From Cruorifilaria tuberocauda (lineage: Eukaryota; Nematoda; Chromadorea; Rhabditida; Onchocercidae), in assembly GCA_013365365.1 (NCBI GenBank), contig JABVXU010000269.1, positions 1 through 64,000 on the forward strand: a DNA stretch of 64,000 bases, in the 5' to 3' direction. Shown piece by piece: positions 42,601 through 57,600 of the stretch. Position 1 is the stretch's first letter; every line of letters begins with the position of its first letter. The notes beneath the pieces were generated by a model. The model ran no database searches. It was not told where the DNA came from and saw nothing but the letters and a program-made list of their open reading frames with translations. The translations under genes and the position numbers were made by a program.

Positions 42601-45600
42601 ATCGCAGAGAAAGTAAATACCGTAAATATCAGGGGAACTTTTAATACATTTTCCTAATTCAAACTTTCTAGAAAATAACAGTTTTGATTAATTTCATGAC
42701 AAAATGAAGATAATTTCCCTTCTCTAATTTAACTTTAATTTTTTAATTATTTAAAATAACTCTTGATTTATTCAGGTTTCAATAATAATATAATAAAATT
42801 TGCTATGGAAAATGATCATTGATATATTGATCAAATTGGTCAATAAATCAATTAATTTTAATTTCAGGTTGTCTTATCAAATGATGACGGTGATGCAGAG
42901 TCATCGGCTAAACTAACCGTGAAACTACCAAAAATTAAATTTACCAAGAGTTTGGAGGATCAAACGCTTGATGCTGGTAGCAAAGCTGTTCTAACTGTTG
43001 AAGTTAATTTGCCTCTCAAACAAGTTAAATGGTAAATAATGACCTTTCGATATAAATTAACGGTAATTGCTGAGTAAAGCAAAATTGAAACATGATTCAT
43101 AGGAAATGTTTTAAGGTATAAATTTCGAGTTTTCAGGTATAAGAATGGCAAAGAGATCATAGCAAGTGATAAAGTTAAGCCAAATAAACTCAATGATAAC
43201 ACATATCAGTTGATAATACCGGATGCAGAGGAAGATGATACTGCTGAATATAAGGTACGCATACATATAAGTTCTTCATTTTAATTTTTAAATTAGTGGA
43301 AATATTTGTTTCGGTCACTATTTTAATGAAATTTAGCACTTTTTTTATTGATTAGGATAAAGTAACATATCAAATGCAACCCTTTGTTTATCATTTTTAT
43401 CATATCAGTTTGTTAATTTCAGGTTGTTGTTACCACGGATGATGATGATACGGCTGATTCTTCATGTGCATTAACTGTAAAATTGCCAGCAGAGAAGCCT
43501 ACAATAAAGAAAGGAATTGAGGATCAGTTTATTGCAGTTGAAGAACCTTTAGAAATTGCAATTGAGGTGATTTTGGATTTTGAAAACTTTCAAATTAAAA
43601 CTTGAGAAAGCTTTTCTGGTGAAGTTTTCTTTTTTGATTTAATGGTTTAGAAGTAAATTAACTTTCTTGAAATTAACTAATTTTATAGACAACTGGTAAG
43701 CCAAAGGTCGTAAGATGGTACAAAAATGGGCAGTTATTATCGGCCGAAACAAACAAAATGATTAAGCAAGAAAAGATTGATGAGAACAATTATATTTTAA
43801 AAATTGATAAATGTTCCTTAAATGACAGTGGTACTTATTCGGTTGAGGTACAAAATGAAGCAGGTGAAGCTAAGAGCTCAGGAGAGGTAATATTATACTT
43901 TATCATTGTCTATTTTAATATTATCATTTAAATTATCAGCTCTTAACAGCTTCATAATTAGTATTATCACTTTATAACATTTACGTCATTTGTAAATGCA
44001 TGATGTTTGATATTATCTGTATTGTTCCAGACTTATTACTATGAAAATTTAATTGATTACTTTAATTTCAAATGTTAATTAAGAGCTTTTCAGATAACTG
44101 TTGAAGATAAGATAAGCTTCTTGGTACCATTAAAAGATATTGAAGTGGTAGAAGCTGAACAAGCAGTATTTATGGTTGAAACAAATATTCATCCACGAAT
44201 TATCAAATGGTATAAAAATGGGCAAGAAATTAAACCAATAAGTGGTCGAATTGAGATGAAAGATAATACGACAAGATTTCAATTGGTCATTAAGAAAGCT
44301 GAAATTGATGATGCAGCTGATTATAAGGTATCATTTTATCAGCATCCTAAGGTGTAAGGTATCATTTTTCATTTATCATTCATTCGAATAATAATTTACC
44401 TTAGCAATACGTATTTGTATATTCTCTTTTATTATTAATCAATCACTTTTAATACTTTTTTGTCACGTAAAAACTGACGTAAAATTTTACTTATCATTCG
44501 TAAAAACTTTTCTGAGAAAAAATCATTTCCAACTGAAATAATATAATTAAAAGTAGCAGATTTTATTGATAGCATTTTGCAATCTTTATTCATTTAATAA
44601 GAATCTTAATTTTAGGTTGTCTTATCAAATAGTGCCGGTGATGTCAATTCATTTGCGAAATTGACAGTTAAAAAATCAAAGGGTGAACCGAAAATTGTGA
44701 AAGGTTTAGAGGATCAGGTAAACTTTTATTTCTCTTTTTCTAAATTCCATACTAAAGTTTATCATACTGAGTTAAACCTGATTCGATGAAAATCAGGAAA
44801 GATCAAATAAGCAAGAAAGATCAAATAAGTAATAATTATGGTAAAATTAGAAAAGAAAGACTTAATGAAATTTTTAAAGCATAAACTGAAACAATGGAAA
44901 AATGTATGAGAACTAATCATTTAGACAAACTATCCAACGTTATCACTGATTTATTTCATGAAGATAATTCGAATTTTCAATATTTCAGTATTCAATTATC
45001 GAATTTAAATAGTGAGTTATACGTCTTTTATTAGGTTGTTGCGAAAGGTGATGAATTAATGTTGGAAATCAAGGTGGACGAGGAACCAATCGAAGTTCGA
45101 TGGCTTAAAAATGACGTTGCATTACCAAAAGATGCTGAAGCTAAAATTGAAAAAATTGATGAAAAAACGTGAGCAATTTCGTTTAAAGTTCACTGATTCA
45201 ACAGGATTTATTCTATTTTTTTATTTTGATATTATCTCAATTTCAACTATTTTCAATTAAAACTTTCTAATTTCCTTCTTTGCCTTATCTATTAAGGACT
45301 GCTAAATTCTAACTAATTTTAATAAATTTGAAATTGCCATCTGTTCGTCTGATTGTTATTTCTTTGCTTTCAAAAACATTGGGTCAATAGGAGCGAAATT
45401 AAAAGATCTGGCTTTTTAGGTATCGTCTAACAATTCCAAAAATTGATACTACGGATGCCGGCGTATACAGTGTTGAAGTAATTAACGAAGTTGGCAAAGT
45501 ACACAGTACTGGTAACGTAGAGGTTGACGTAAAACCTGAAATCACTAAAGGCCTAGAGGATTGTAAAATCAATGAAGGCGATGAGCAGCTATTTAAGGTT

Positions 45601-48600
45601 GAAACAAATGCGCCCATTCGAGAAGTTAAATGGTAAAATTTCAATTGCGTTATAGCAATTATTAATCGGGACATAATTACAGTTTAAATTTTCATTAAAT
45701 TGAATTTCTCATGTTTTTTTCAGAGTTTTTACGTCCTATGAAAATTTTCAGTCCACTTAACTTTCATATGTAACTTTTTCGCTAATTTTAGGTATAAGAA
45801 TGGCCAGGAAATAAAGCCTTCAGCAAAGATGATAACGAAGCAAATTACTTCAAAGATATTTGAGCTTATAATTCCCGAAGCATCGCTGGACGATACTGCC
45901 ACCTATAAGGTATATTTCATTGAAATTTTGAAATGCATGTTGAATTACTAGCAGAATATCAATTTGTTATATTTGAAATATATAGATTTCGATTAATTAT
46001 TATCGATTGATAGTAATCAACTAGACATAATTACTGACATTTGATTGTCTAACATGGAAAAAATTTCAAAAAGTTTATTTCAGGTCACCTTGGGCAACAA
46101 AGCTGGCACTTGTGATTCATCAGCTAGTTTGACTGTTTTAAAGCCTGACGTATTGAAAGTTCTTGACAATCTAAAGAATGTTGAAGTAAATGAAGGTGAA
46201 CCGATCCAACTTTCTGTCAAAGTTGAAGGAAAACCTAAAATTATCAAATGGTTCAAAAATGGTGAGGAAATCAAACCGGATGATCGAATACAAATTGTAA
46301 GTATCTATAAATGGAAACATTTAGTTTTGGTATCTTAGACTTTTCAATTTTTAATACTTTAATTTTCCCTAAACTTTTCAACAGGAGAGAAAAAACTTAC
46401 AATAAGTTACTTTTTATGCAGTTAATTGTTTCACTACTTTATTCATTCTCCTTCCCATCTGCTCTACACTTAATTTCGAAAAATTAATTTTACAGAGAGA
46501 AAATCCTGAAAATGGTGAATATGCTTTGCTAATACCGGAAAGTTTGGCATCAGATGATGCGGTGTATCGTGTTGTGCTTTCGAATGATCAGGGCGAAGTG
46601 CAGAGCGATTCATTTATTCGTGTCAAACGTAAAATTTCATTTATAAACTTTTAAGAAACTGCTAAACTTGGAATCTGAAAATTTTTTATTTAACTATCGG
46701 ATTGAATTTACCTTCCGTATACCTTTTGAAAGTTATAGAATTAAATTTCAGCAAAGAAAACAAAACCAATTGCAAGTGTAGCAACTTTCGTTACACCACT
46801 ACAAGATGTTGATGTGTCCGAAGGTGACAATTTAACTTTACAGTGCAAAGTTTCCGGTGAACCAATGCCGACACTCAAATGGTTGGTACTTTTTAATCTT
46901 ATTAGATTTAATTAATGGTAAGACTTGATTATTTTCAGGTGCCGTTTTGTAAACTTTCGAAAAACAGAAATGTATATCAGAATCTAAAGTTAATGTGCTG
47001 AAATGATATTTTAACGGAAATAAAATTAAAGAAAACTGTATTTTAGGTATAAAGATGGTATGGAAATTGCTAAAGATGATCGAGTGGTAATGCGAGTGGG
47101 CCTTGATGGTACCGCAATCTTACGTATCCTGAATAGCAAGAAGGAAGATGCAGGTCGATACAGCGTTTCAGCAATCAATCCCGCTGGTGAATCAAAATCG
47201 GAGTGTAATGTTCGAGTATCAGAAGCCGAAGAATTACCATTTGAACCGAAATTTGTTATTCCACTCAAGGATGTCACGGCGGAAATTGGAACCAAAGCGG
47301 AATTTAATATTAAAGTTCGCGGTGTACCAGTTCCCACACTTAGTTGGTACGTATTTCAGCTGAATAAAATTTAAGCATTAGCTCATTGGTTTAGCTAATC
47401 AGATTCTGGCTAGGTTTTCTAATATTTCTTAGTGTATAAGAAGGAATTTAAGAAATGAGAAAGCGGAAAAAATCCGATAATGTTATAATTTCAGGTCGAT
47501 TGCTAATCGAGATGTAACAGAATTGGATGGTATTAAAATTGAAGATATGGGTGACGGTAATTGGACAATGACAATCGAAAATGTTACCGAGGAATTTATT
47601 GGTCGTATTAAATGCGTTGCTGCTAATGAACATGGAAAAGCGGAATGTGAATCGCAACTAATTCAGGCTGAATTGAAACCTGGAAAGGCGAAAACGGAAG
47701 AAGGTTATCCACCGAAATTCAATGTACCATTGTGGGATCGACGAATATCGGAAGGACAAGTTACGACAATTGAATGTCACGTGGATGCGAAACCAACTGC
47801 TGATATCGTTTGGACCAAGGTTTAACTATGTTTCGTTTTCAGTTTTCAACTTCCAACTTTTTAAATAACTTAACTATTTAAAGTTAGTTTGTTGAAAATT
47901 TTAGGATGGTGTAACTTTGGTGGAATCGGATCATATCGAAATTCGCAATACACCAGATGGAGCATGCCGAGTGCGCATTAATAATTTTGGTAAAGATGAT
48001 GCTGGTAGCTACAAATGTACAGCTTCAAATACACTTGGAGCTGCTGATACCAAATCAAACCTTAGCATTCAAAGTTAGCAAAATCTTCACTCTTATTAGA
48101 ATATTTTAATTTAATTATTTATACTTTCAATTCAAATTCTTTTTTCATGTTCAACTGAAATTAATTTTTGGTGAAAGAACGATTAATTAACTAATATTTA
48201 TTATTTTAATTAATTAATTTGATTACTTAATTATCAATTTGCTTTGTCTCAACATTTCTAAGTTTAATTTTTAGTAAAAGAGCGTGAAGAAGTGATAGCG
48301 AAAAAACAATTTCCACCACGCTTTAATCCACCACTTGTGGATAAATATGCAGATATTGATGAAACGGTACGTTTAGTCTGTAAAGTAGATGCATCACCAA
48401 AAGCAGCCATAACCTGGTACAAGGATGGAGTACCATTAAGAAGTAATGGTCGCATTGTTATCGAAAATGATGATGATGGTAATTGTTTGCTAACGATCAA
48501 TCATAGCATGGAATTTGATGATGGAGCTTATCGTTGTGTTGCTACCAATGATCTTGGTTTGCTTTTTTTCTAATATTTATTATAAAATTTACTTTTACAT

Positions 48601-51600
48601 ATATAAAAGTTAAAGTTAAATGCTTCCATATGAAAAAGAAACGAATTTGAAATTTAAATTTAGGATATTTTTTTGAAAATTCCAAATTATAAATTTTGGT
48701 AGAAATTTCAGGTAGCTCTAATTCAGCTTGTATGGTATCCATTCGTAAAATAAAAGAAGAAATTAAAAAAGAAGGTGAAGAACCATTTTTCACCAAAGGT
48801 TTAGTGGATAAATGGTTGGAACGTGGTCAAAAGCTAACTTTACAGTGTACTGTAATTGGTGATCCAAAACCAGAAATTCGATGGTATAATTCTTAAATTT
48901 TTAATTTTGATAATTGATCCAAGGATTAGATAAATAGGTAATATCTAAAATTTTTAATAAATGAGCTTTTTAAATTTATAGAAATATAATTTTATAATAT
49001 AATATAATCAAATCACAAATCATAATCATAAATCAATAATCGCAATCATAAAGACATAATGATTATATCTGAAATTTTAAATTCTAAGGTACCGTAATGG
49101 AATTTTGCTACGACCAAATAATAAAATTAATATTGAAAATACACCGGATGGTTTATGCACATTAACGATCGATGATTGCACAATGAATGATGAAGGAATT
49201 TATCGTTGTGATGCTGAAAACTCTAATGGAAAAGCACGAACACAATCAACCGTTCATATTGAAAGTTAGTTTGTATTTCAAATTTCAAAAATTTTCTTTT
49301 ATTCATTTCCTATCGGTTAGATTGGAGCAAATTTCGAAATAATCAAATTTTACAGAAAAACGGTTTGAATTTTTTTTTCACAGGACCGGTTGAGAAATTG
49401 GAAAAGAAGATTGTTGAAGGTGAAGCACCACGATTTATCATTCCTCTTCAAGATATAACTGTTTATCTTGGTTCAACGGTTGATTTAGAATGTAAAGTAG
49501 CTGGTGATCCGGTAATAACAGTTAAATGGTAAATTTATTTGCAATTTTTACATAAGCATTATTCATTTACCTGTAATGTTACTTTTTACCGTTGCTAGTA
49601 GACATTGGTAATATCAACCATTCATTATAAAATAAATGAATTAAAACAGTATGGTTTACTCAGCAATTTTTTAATACTTTGATTTAGGTCCAAAGATGGT
49701 ATGGTACTTCGTGATGATCCACGTTATCAATTGGAATCAGATGCTGCAACTGGTACCCATCGATTAAAGGTTTGAACTGTCATAACTTTTCATTTAAATT
49801 GTACCTAATGTTTAATATAAGTTAAAATATTATAATTTAAGTAGCTGATATATATTATTGCTTCAATTGATTTTTTTAATTGATGGGCATTTTTGAATTA
49901 TAATAATCGATAAACAATTTTATCGTAAAAGTGATGTGATTACTTCTGATGAACCCAAAAAAATTTTCTATCTTATGAAAAGCGCTAAGCTAAAACATTT
50001 CTAGGTTATTCAGGTAGGAATTGTAAATTTTCCGAATTTTGACCTGAAGAATTTATTGTACTTTAGTTTTATAGCATAATTTTTCAAGAAAAAAAAAATC
50101 AGATCAAATCAAAATATTCAGATCAACGATGCAAATGTGAACGACGAAGGAGCTTATCGATGTGTTGCAACGAATGCCGCTGGTTCAGCTACCACGAAAT
50201 CATTCGTTAGAATAGATGGTACCATATCTCTTCAAATATTTTCACTTTATGTTCTTAAACCAAACTACCCTTTCATACTAAATCAATCTTTCCACTTACT
50301 TTAAAGTACTTGGATTTTTCAGATGGAAGTTTCACCCAGAGACCGTCTTCCAATGAACCACCACGTTTCACCATTGCTTTGGGTGATGCACGTGCTGTTG
50401 AAGGTATGTCTTCTTATTTTAATTTAACTCTTTAACTGATAATGAATTCAAAGTTTCATTCCATGATAAAGTATTATACTTAATCATCTTCATGATCTTA
50501 TTTCCAGGTCAACCATTGAAATTAGAATGCAAGATAGATGGAGCTCCTTTAACTGATCTTGTTTGGTATAAAGATGGCGAACGAGTGATTCCTGATGATA
50601 GAATAAAGATTGAGTGTGATCCAGACGGACGAGCACGTCTCATTATCAATTCATGTAACTCAAACGATGAAGGCATGAATTAATATTTTAGCATAATTTG
50701 GAAATAAGTGTTAAGTTGAGTTACATCACAATATACTTTAAATTAAATTGCCTTAATTTCAGGTTTATATCGAGTAATTGCAACTAATCCATTTGGTTCA
50801 GTACATAGTAAAGCTACTGCAACAGTAAAGAAAATACTGGAAGATGTAACCAATGGTTTCATGGATGGGTGAAAAATTTTTTCGAATATTTGAGGAATAT
50901 AAAAAAGAAAAGAGATGTTTGATAAATTATGGATAGTTTAGAATTTCAGTGCTAAATTCAGTAATGCAACTTTTCTTGAGACTTTCAGTAATTTAAGATT
51001 TAGAGCAAGAGCATGTTTTTACTAATTTACTATCTTAAAGTATGACAAAAGATATTGGAATTGGATTAAATAACATTTAAATAATTTTTCAATTTTCAGC
51101 GAGCAATTTAATGCGTATCGTGCTCCACGTGTTATCACACCACTTGAGAGTATCAAAGTTATGGAAGATGATAGTTTTACGTTACGATGTAAATTTAGCG
51201 GTGATCCACGTCCAAAAATTAAATGGTTCAGGAACGGTGAACGTATCTACTCCTACGGTCATTGTACTTTGGTAAATTTCAATTCAAAAAAAGTTTTTAA
51301 ACTGATCATTAAACTGTTACTAATTTTCTTGATTTGATTTCAATAAAAATTTATTGAAACTAATTAATTGAATAATTACTTCATAGACTGAAAGTGAAGA
51401 TGGTAATTGTGAATTAACCATCAAGAATACTAACCGATTTGATGGTGGTTGCTATCGATGTGTTGCCGAGAATATCTATGGATCCGATAGAACCACATGT
51501 GAAGTCGTTGTACAATGTTTGTCATTAATTAATTATTATTATCTAATATTCAGAAACCTGGAAAGATTGAATGAATTACTACTTAGCGTTGAAACATTTG

Positions 51601-54600
51601 CGTGAAAAGGTTGCAAATTTTGATAATTAAAAAGTAATAATCATCCCATCGTTATTCCATTTATTCATTTACATAATGAAATTTACAGTAAAAGAAAGAA
51701 AATCAACGCGTAATTTCGAGGATGAAATTCGCAAAAGTAATGCTCCAGGTTTCTCCGTACCACTTACTATGAAACGTGCTAAAGCAGGTGATACTGTTAT
51801 CCTGGAATGTGTTCCATACGGGAAACCTTTCCCAGAAATTAAATGGCTCAAAGATGGTATTCAAATTGAAGTTAATGATAAGATTAAGGTAAAATTATTT
51901 TCTTCTACTTGCTTATTTGAAATTAGTTTACTTTCAGAGATGAGAAATTTTGATAAAATTATTTGAATTTTTCATAGAAGTGCAGAAATTTTTCAGATCG
52001 AAAGCTTGGATGATCAAACACAACGTTTAACTTTGAAAGATGTTGATTTCTTTGCGGAAGGTTTCTATCGGTGCGTCGCAACAAATGAATACGGTACGGC
52101 TTCTACCAAAGCAGAAGTTAGGCTTGAAGGTAATACTTTATTCTGGAACGATCATTTTACAGGAAGTATAATCTATCATTAAAATACTGTTAAAATTTAC
52201 AAAGTAGTTTGTAAATCTGATCTCTGATATATTGATCAATTAAGATGATTAAATATATTAAAACCAGAAAGCCTTATAATAACCTTATGATTTTTAAAGA
52301 TTTTAAAAATTTCCCTAAATTTTTTAAGCTTTAATCATTTTAAATACTATTAATTTAGGTGACCGAACACCAAAGAAAGTGGAAACACCTACTGTTGAGG
52401 AACCGGTAGAAGGTAAACCACGTATTCGTCGTGGTTTATACAATATGAGTGTACATCAGGTATACTTAGTTCAATTTTCTCACGTTCTTTTCACGTTTTA
52501 ATTTTTTGGAGGTTTCTTATTTTGTTATTTCTAGCAAATTAGATGACAAGTTTATTTGCAGGGTAGTACTGTTGAAATGCAAGTATGCACATCAGGTTGG
52601 CCAACTCCAACTGTTAAATGGTTTAAAAATGGTCAGGAATTGAAATCCAGTGGACCAGATGGTCCAGTAGTAATATGGACTGATGATCGTGGCTTACACC
52701 ATTGTGTTATCCTTAATGCGTTACCGGAAGATGAAGCGGAATATGCTTTAGAAGCTACCAATAAGCTTGGCGTAGCACGAACCGAAGGTGCTATTACAAT
52801 CATTAGGCCAAAAGAAGTACCAGGCTACGAAGATGATCGGGATCGGTGAGTAATAGTATTCCTCATAATATTAGTTATAATTTAAGCTAAAGACAGCTAA
52901 CTATTATGATGATTCATTAATTAGTTTCATGAATTCTAAGTAATTAGTAATCAATGAGTAATGGAATTTGCAGAGGTGGTATACCATATCCTCCGGGATT
53001 TATTCGTCAGCTCAAAAATAAGCATGTGTTCTCACATATGCCAACAATATTTGATTGTCTTGTGATCGGTTATCCACCACCTGAGGTATGCTATTTTTAA
53101 TTTAGAATTGATTAGATTTAATAATTAGCTTATTTTAGCAATCATTGTTTAAGATGCGAATTAAAGCGTTTTTTTTTACTTTTATTAACTTTAACTTTAA
53201 TTTACCTGAAACTGAAATTTGGTAGTGAAAATCAAACTTAGTGATTTTTCTTGTAGCAATTTATGATTTACTATTGGTCAGGTTGAATGGTTCCATAACG
53301 GAAAAAGGATAATACCTGATGGTCGGATACGTATTCAGTCGTGTCGTGGCGGATCACATGCTCTCATTATTATGGATACATTTCCCGAAGATGCAGGAGA
53401 ATATGTGGCAATTGCTAGAAACTCTAAAGGACAAGCTTCAAGTAGTGCAGTACTGGATGTAACTGGTAAGTTAGTATTCGAGTGAATTATAATAAATTTA
53501 GATTTAAATTTCCAGGAAATCTTATTTTTTAGTTTCCTGAATTTATTATTTTGATACAAGAAAAATTTTTTTTTGGTTTTTTAAATAACATTTTTCTGTT
53601 TTTTTTTTCAAAAATTTTGTTGGTTTTTTTCTGGGAGATTTTATTTTTACTGTTTTTCTGCAGTACCACTCCTGGATTCTATTAAATTTGATGGTTCAGT
53701 GGATGTTACACCTTATCTAACCGAAGAATATGGTTTTAAGAAAGTACCACATCACAGTAAGTTATTAAATCCTTTTTCTTTAAAACTCAGTTGTCCATAC
53801 AGTTAGTCAAAAAAATTGTATTTTTAATTAATTGCGCATTATGACAAAACTTTAGATATCCCAACGCCACCGGATCGTGGTCCATTTATTAAAGAAGTTA
53901 CTGGACATTATCTAACACTTTCATGGATTCCAACCAAAAGAGCACCACCACGGTATCCTCAAGTAACATACGTTATTGAAATACGTGAATTACCTGAAAA
54001 AGACTGGACACTGGTAAGTAATTTTCAACTTTCAAAAGCGCAATGTTCAGATCTGAGAATTTTGAATGATTGAAATTCGTAAAATGATAGAGATAACAAA
54101 TGATCAAATAAATTTCTAATTGAGATCAATTTCAGCTTGATTATAACATTCCTGAGCCTGTGTGCAAAGTTAGAAATTTGCAACTTGGTAAAAGTTATCA
54201 ATTTCGAGTACGTGCGGAGAATATTTACGGAATCAGTGATCCATCACCCGCTTCACCACCATCTCGACTGATGGCACCGCCACAACCAGTACTTGATAAG
54301 AACAAACGAGTTATTCCGTTGCTTGATCCGTATGCTGAACGAGCACTTTATCAGGCTCATTCTGAGCAATATGGTAATACTGCTTACTTCTCAGTATTAC
54401 TTTACTTTCATTAAATTTATTACAAAGTTGAGGTAATCAAATATTGAGCGAAATCAAGATCGAATAGTATTTTAGTATATCTAAATTTTTAGCATGCGCA
54501 CCATGGTTTGCTCCTGGTGTTGAAGAAAAACGATTTTGCGCAGAAAATGATATGATATCAATAACGCTTTGTGTATCCGGTTGCCCTGATCCGAAAATTA

Positions 54601-57600
54601 TTTGGAAATTCCGTAACATGGAAGTTGATACGGGACCTACATCTAAGTGAAATATTGTCTTACTCATTTAAATTCATTTAATTAAACAATTCATTTTAGT
54701 TAGCATTTTTTGCTTGATGATTTGTTTATTTCCCTTCCGCTTTGTTTACTTGTTTATCTATTACAGCATTCGTGTACTGGTGCATACTGGTATGGAAACA
54801 ACACTTACAATAAGTAGATTTAGTAAGGAAAATGTTGGACAGTATCAGTGTATTGCGATAAATCAGTATGGTGAAGCTCAGCAAAATATCTCAGTTGATC
54901 TTGGCGGTATGCTTTCGAGATTTTTTTTAATTTTCAGGAACCTTTTTGGTTATACATGTTTCAAAAACTAGAAGGGCTTTGATTTAGTATATGATATTTA
55001 CAAGGCGATAGAAACGTTACTTCAATATTTTGAGTTGAAATAAGTTAAGAAATAAAATGGTAACTCAAGTTCAAAGAATTTTTGTCTTTGGAAGAGATAA
55101 AACTTCATTTACTTTATCACTGATGGTTTTTCGAAAGTATGGGAAGGTCGAGGCAAAGATACTGTCCATTCTAAAGTATCATATCAACAAAGATTATCAC
55201 TTTTATCACTTATAAAGTGATAAATGATCACACTTGAATTTGTTAAAAGTATTGCTTCTGATAATAATCTTTCTGAGAATTTAGATGGTTTAAGATTTTT
55301 TTTTTAATTTCTTATTTTTATATAGAAAATTTTAAATTATCAATCTATTGATAACATTTACGATTTTGCAGCTCGACCGAGGTTTACTCAACCTTTGATT
55401 AATAAAGTAGTACCAAGTGGTAAACCACTTAGGTTAGATGTACGTGTTGAAGGAAGTCCATCTCCAGAGCTCAAATGGATGAAGGTAAGATTAATGCTTA
55501 CTCCTAATTAAAGTTGAAATTTCTTTAAATATCCACACCCTTGCTTTATCCCTAGCATTTAGGATTTTATCACTCTTTCTTTCATAAACATTGTTAAAAT
55601 GCTTGTCTTTCTTTTTATCACTGATGATATTAGCATGTTTTCATTTATTTGATGCATGATTTTGAAATTACTTAAATTATTTACTTTTCAGGATTGGAGA
55701 CCAATTGTGGAATCATCCCATGTAAGTATTGTACGTGAAGGTACTTTATGTTCGTTGATTATCAATGATCCGTTTTGGTGCGACTGTGGAATTTATTCCG
55801 TCGCAGCTATAAACGACGCTGGTACGACAACAACGTCATGCTCAGTAACCATTGAAGGTTCAATTATTATTATCATTGTAATATTGCTAATAATCAACTT
55901 ATATAGACAATTTCATACTGCTGTTAATGTATGAATTAAAGTAAATGTAAGTATTCACTTCTAAATGATCATTTGAAGATGATCGGAAAAGTAAGGTTGT
56001 TGCAGAATTGCTAAATTATATATAAGAATAGAGAGTAAGGCTGATAATCTGAAAATTATGTTGATAGAATAATGAAAAATGCATGGCAAATTAAATTTAC
56101 TTTATTGAAATTTAAAACCTTGTGGATAGATTTAAAACAATGTAAGACTAGTTAAACTAATAATAAGTAAAAATGTATAAGTAATTGCTTTCATAATTAC
56201 CATACTGTTTTTTATATTAAAGTAATAAGCAATAGAATTTTCTATTGATTCCAAAAGATTACTAATTGTGTTAACTTTTTATTGAAATGATATTACTAGA
56301 ATGAAATCAAAATTTCTGTTTGGTTTTTAATTACTCATTTCTTAGTGTATCACATGGATTTACGGTATTATTGCGTCATAGTTTCTAATGATTTTAAAAT
56401 CTTGCAACAGCCTTGCTAAACTTTCTCATTGATAATTTACTAATCGTGATTCTTACTTATTAACTGTTGATTATTTCATTAAATTAATCATCATCTTATT
56501 TGTTAATTTTAGAAAAGGTAGGATAGTATAATTAATAAAATGAATATCATATCATACCATTTCAATTCTTTAAAATTTTTGCTGAAATTTAACTCCCAAT
56601 ATATTTTTTAAAATTTTAGATGATGAAGATTTTGGTATGATGCATGGTATTCGAATGAAAAAATCACGTACAGCGTTAGAAGCTCGAAAAGTTCGAGAAA
56701 TTTATGAAATCGATGAAAACGACGAAAAGTACGAATACTCCGTTTCAAATTGAAGCACACACACACACACACTCTCTCTCTCTCTTTTCAGAATCTTCTA
56801 AAAAATGAATGGATACATCCATTTTCACGTCAAACGAAGTAATGATTGACGTGAGGTCAATCTTAGCGTTTCCTTCTGATAATGCAAGGAATAATTTTTT
56901 GTTTTATAATATCAATTTCGAATCGTTTCAAATTGTTAACTTATCATACAGATATTCTGGCTAGCTGCACTAGTCCATATGATTAATGTAATTTTTTTTT
57001 TCATTCTGTGATAACGAATTTATTGAATTAATTAATTAATTGACCGATTTTCAATCGATATGCACTATTGCATGTGTGGCTTTGTTTCAGCAAAGAAGAT
57101 GGAAATTTCACTTTCACTTTGTTTTGCTAATTTTATAAATTTTAAAATTGAAAATTTACGAATCATTAAAATTCTCAAGCCTTTTTCTTTAATTGAAATT
57201 ACGTCACAATTCTTCCTTCATATTCCGTTGCAATGTATTTCGAAAGAAGGCTGGAAGTAAATTTGAAAAAATAAAAAGTAATTTTCATTTCCTGCAATAT
57301 TTTATTTTCATTGACAAAATGAAAGAGTGTTGAGTGTTATAAATAGCCATAGCAAAAATGGATGTTGTTATAGCTTTCTGATTCCTTTAATTCCGTTTTT
57401 TCTTTTCCGTCCTGTTTTTCCGGTTGCCGAGTTTCAGCCAATCAAGAATTTTTAGCTTTTTAGCTAGAATTTGGCTCTTTCGCTCTTTGAAGCCTTGGAT
57501 CGGTGACATACTTCAGCGATGCTCCATGCCTTTTTCACATATTGGAATTTGGATTTTCTCGTATTTTTCATTTTGATAACACAAATTTTGTGCACTGATT

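Noticed and set aside
50103..50121. Earlier acceptor for unc-89 exon 77 (AAAATCAG at 50102)
   Set aside because: It shifts the frame; the acceptor at 50121 gives a gap-free match to the expected Ig strand E-F sequence.
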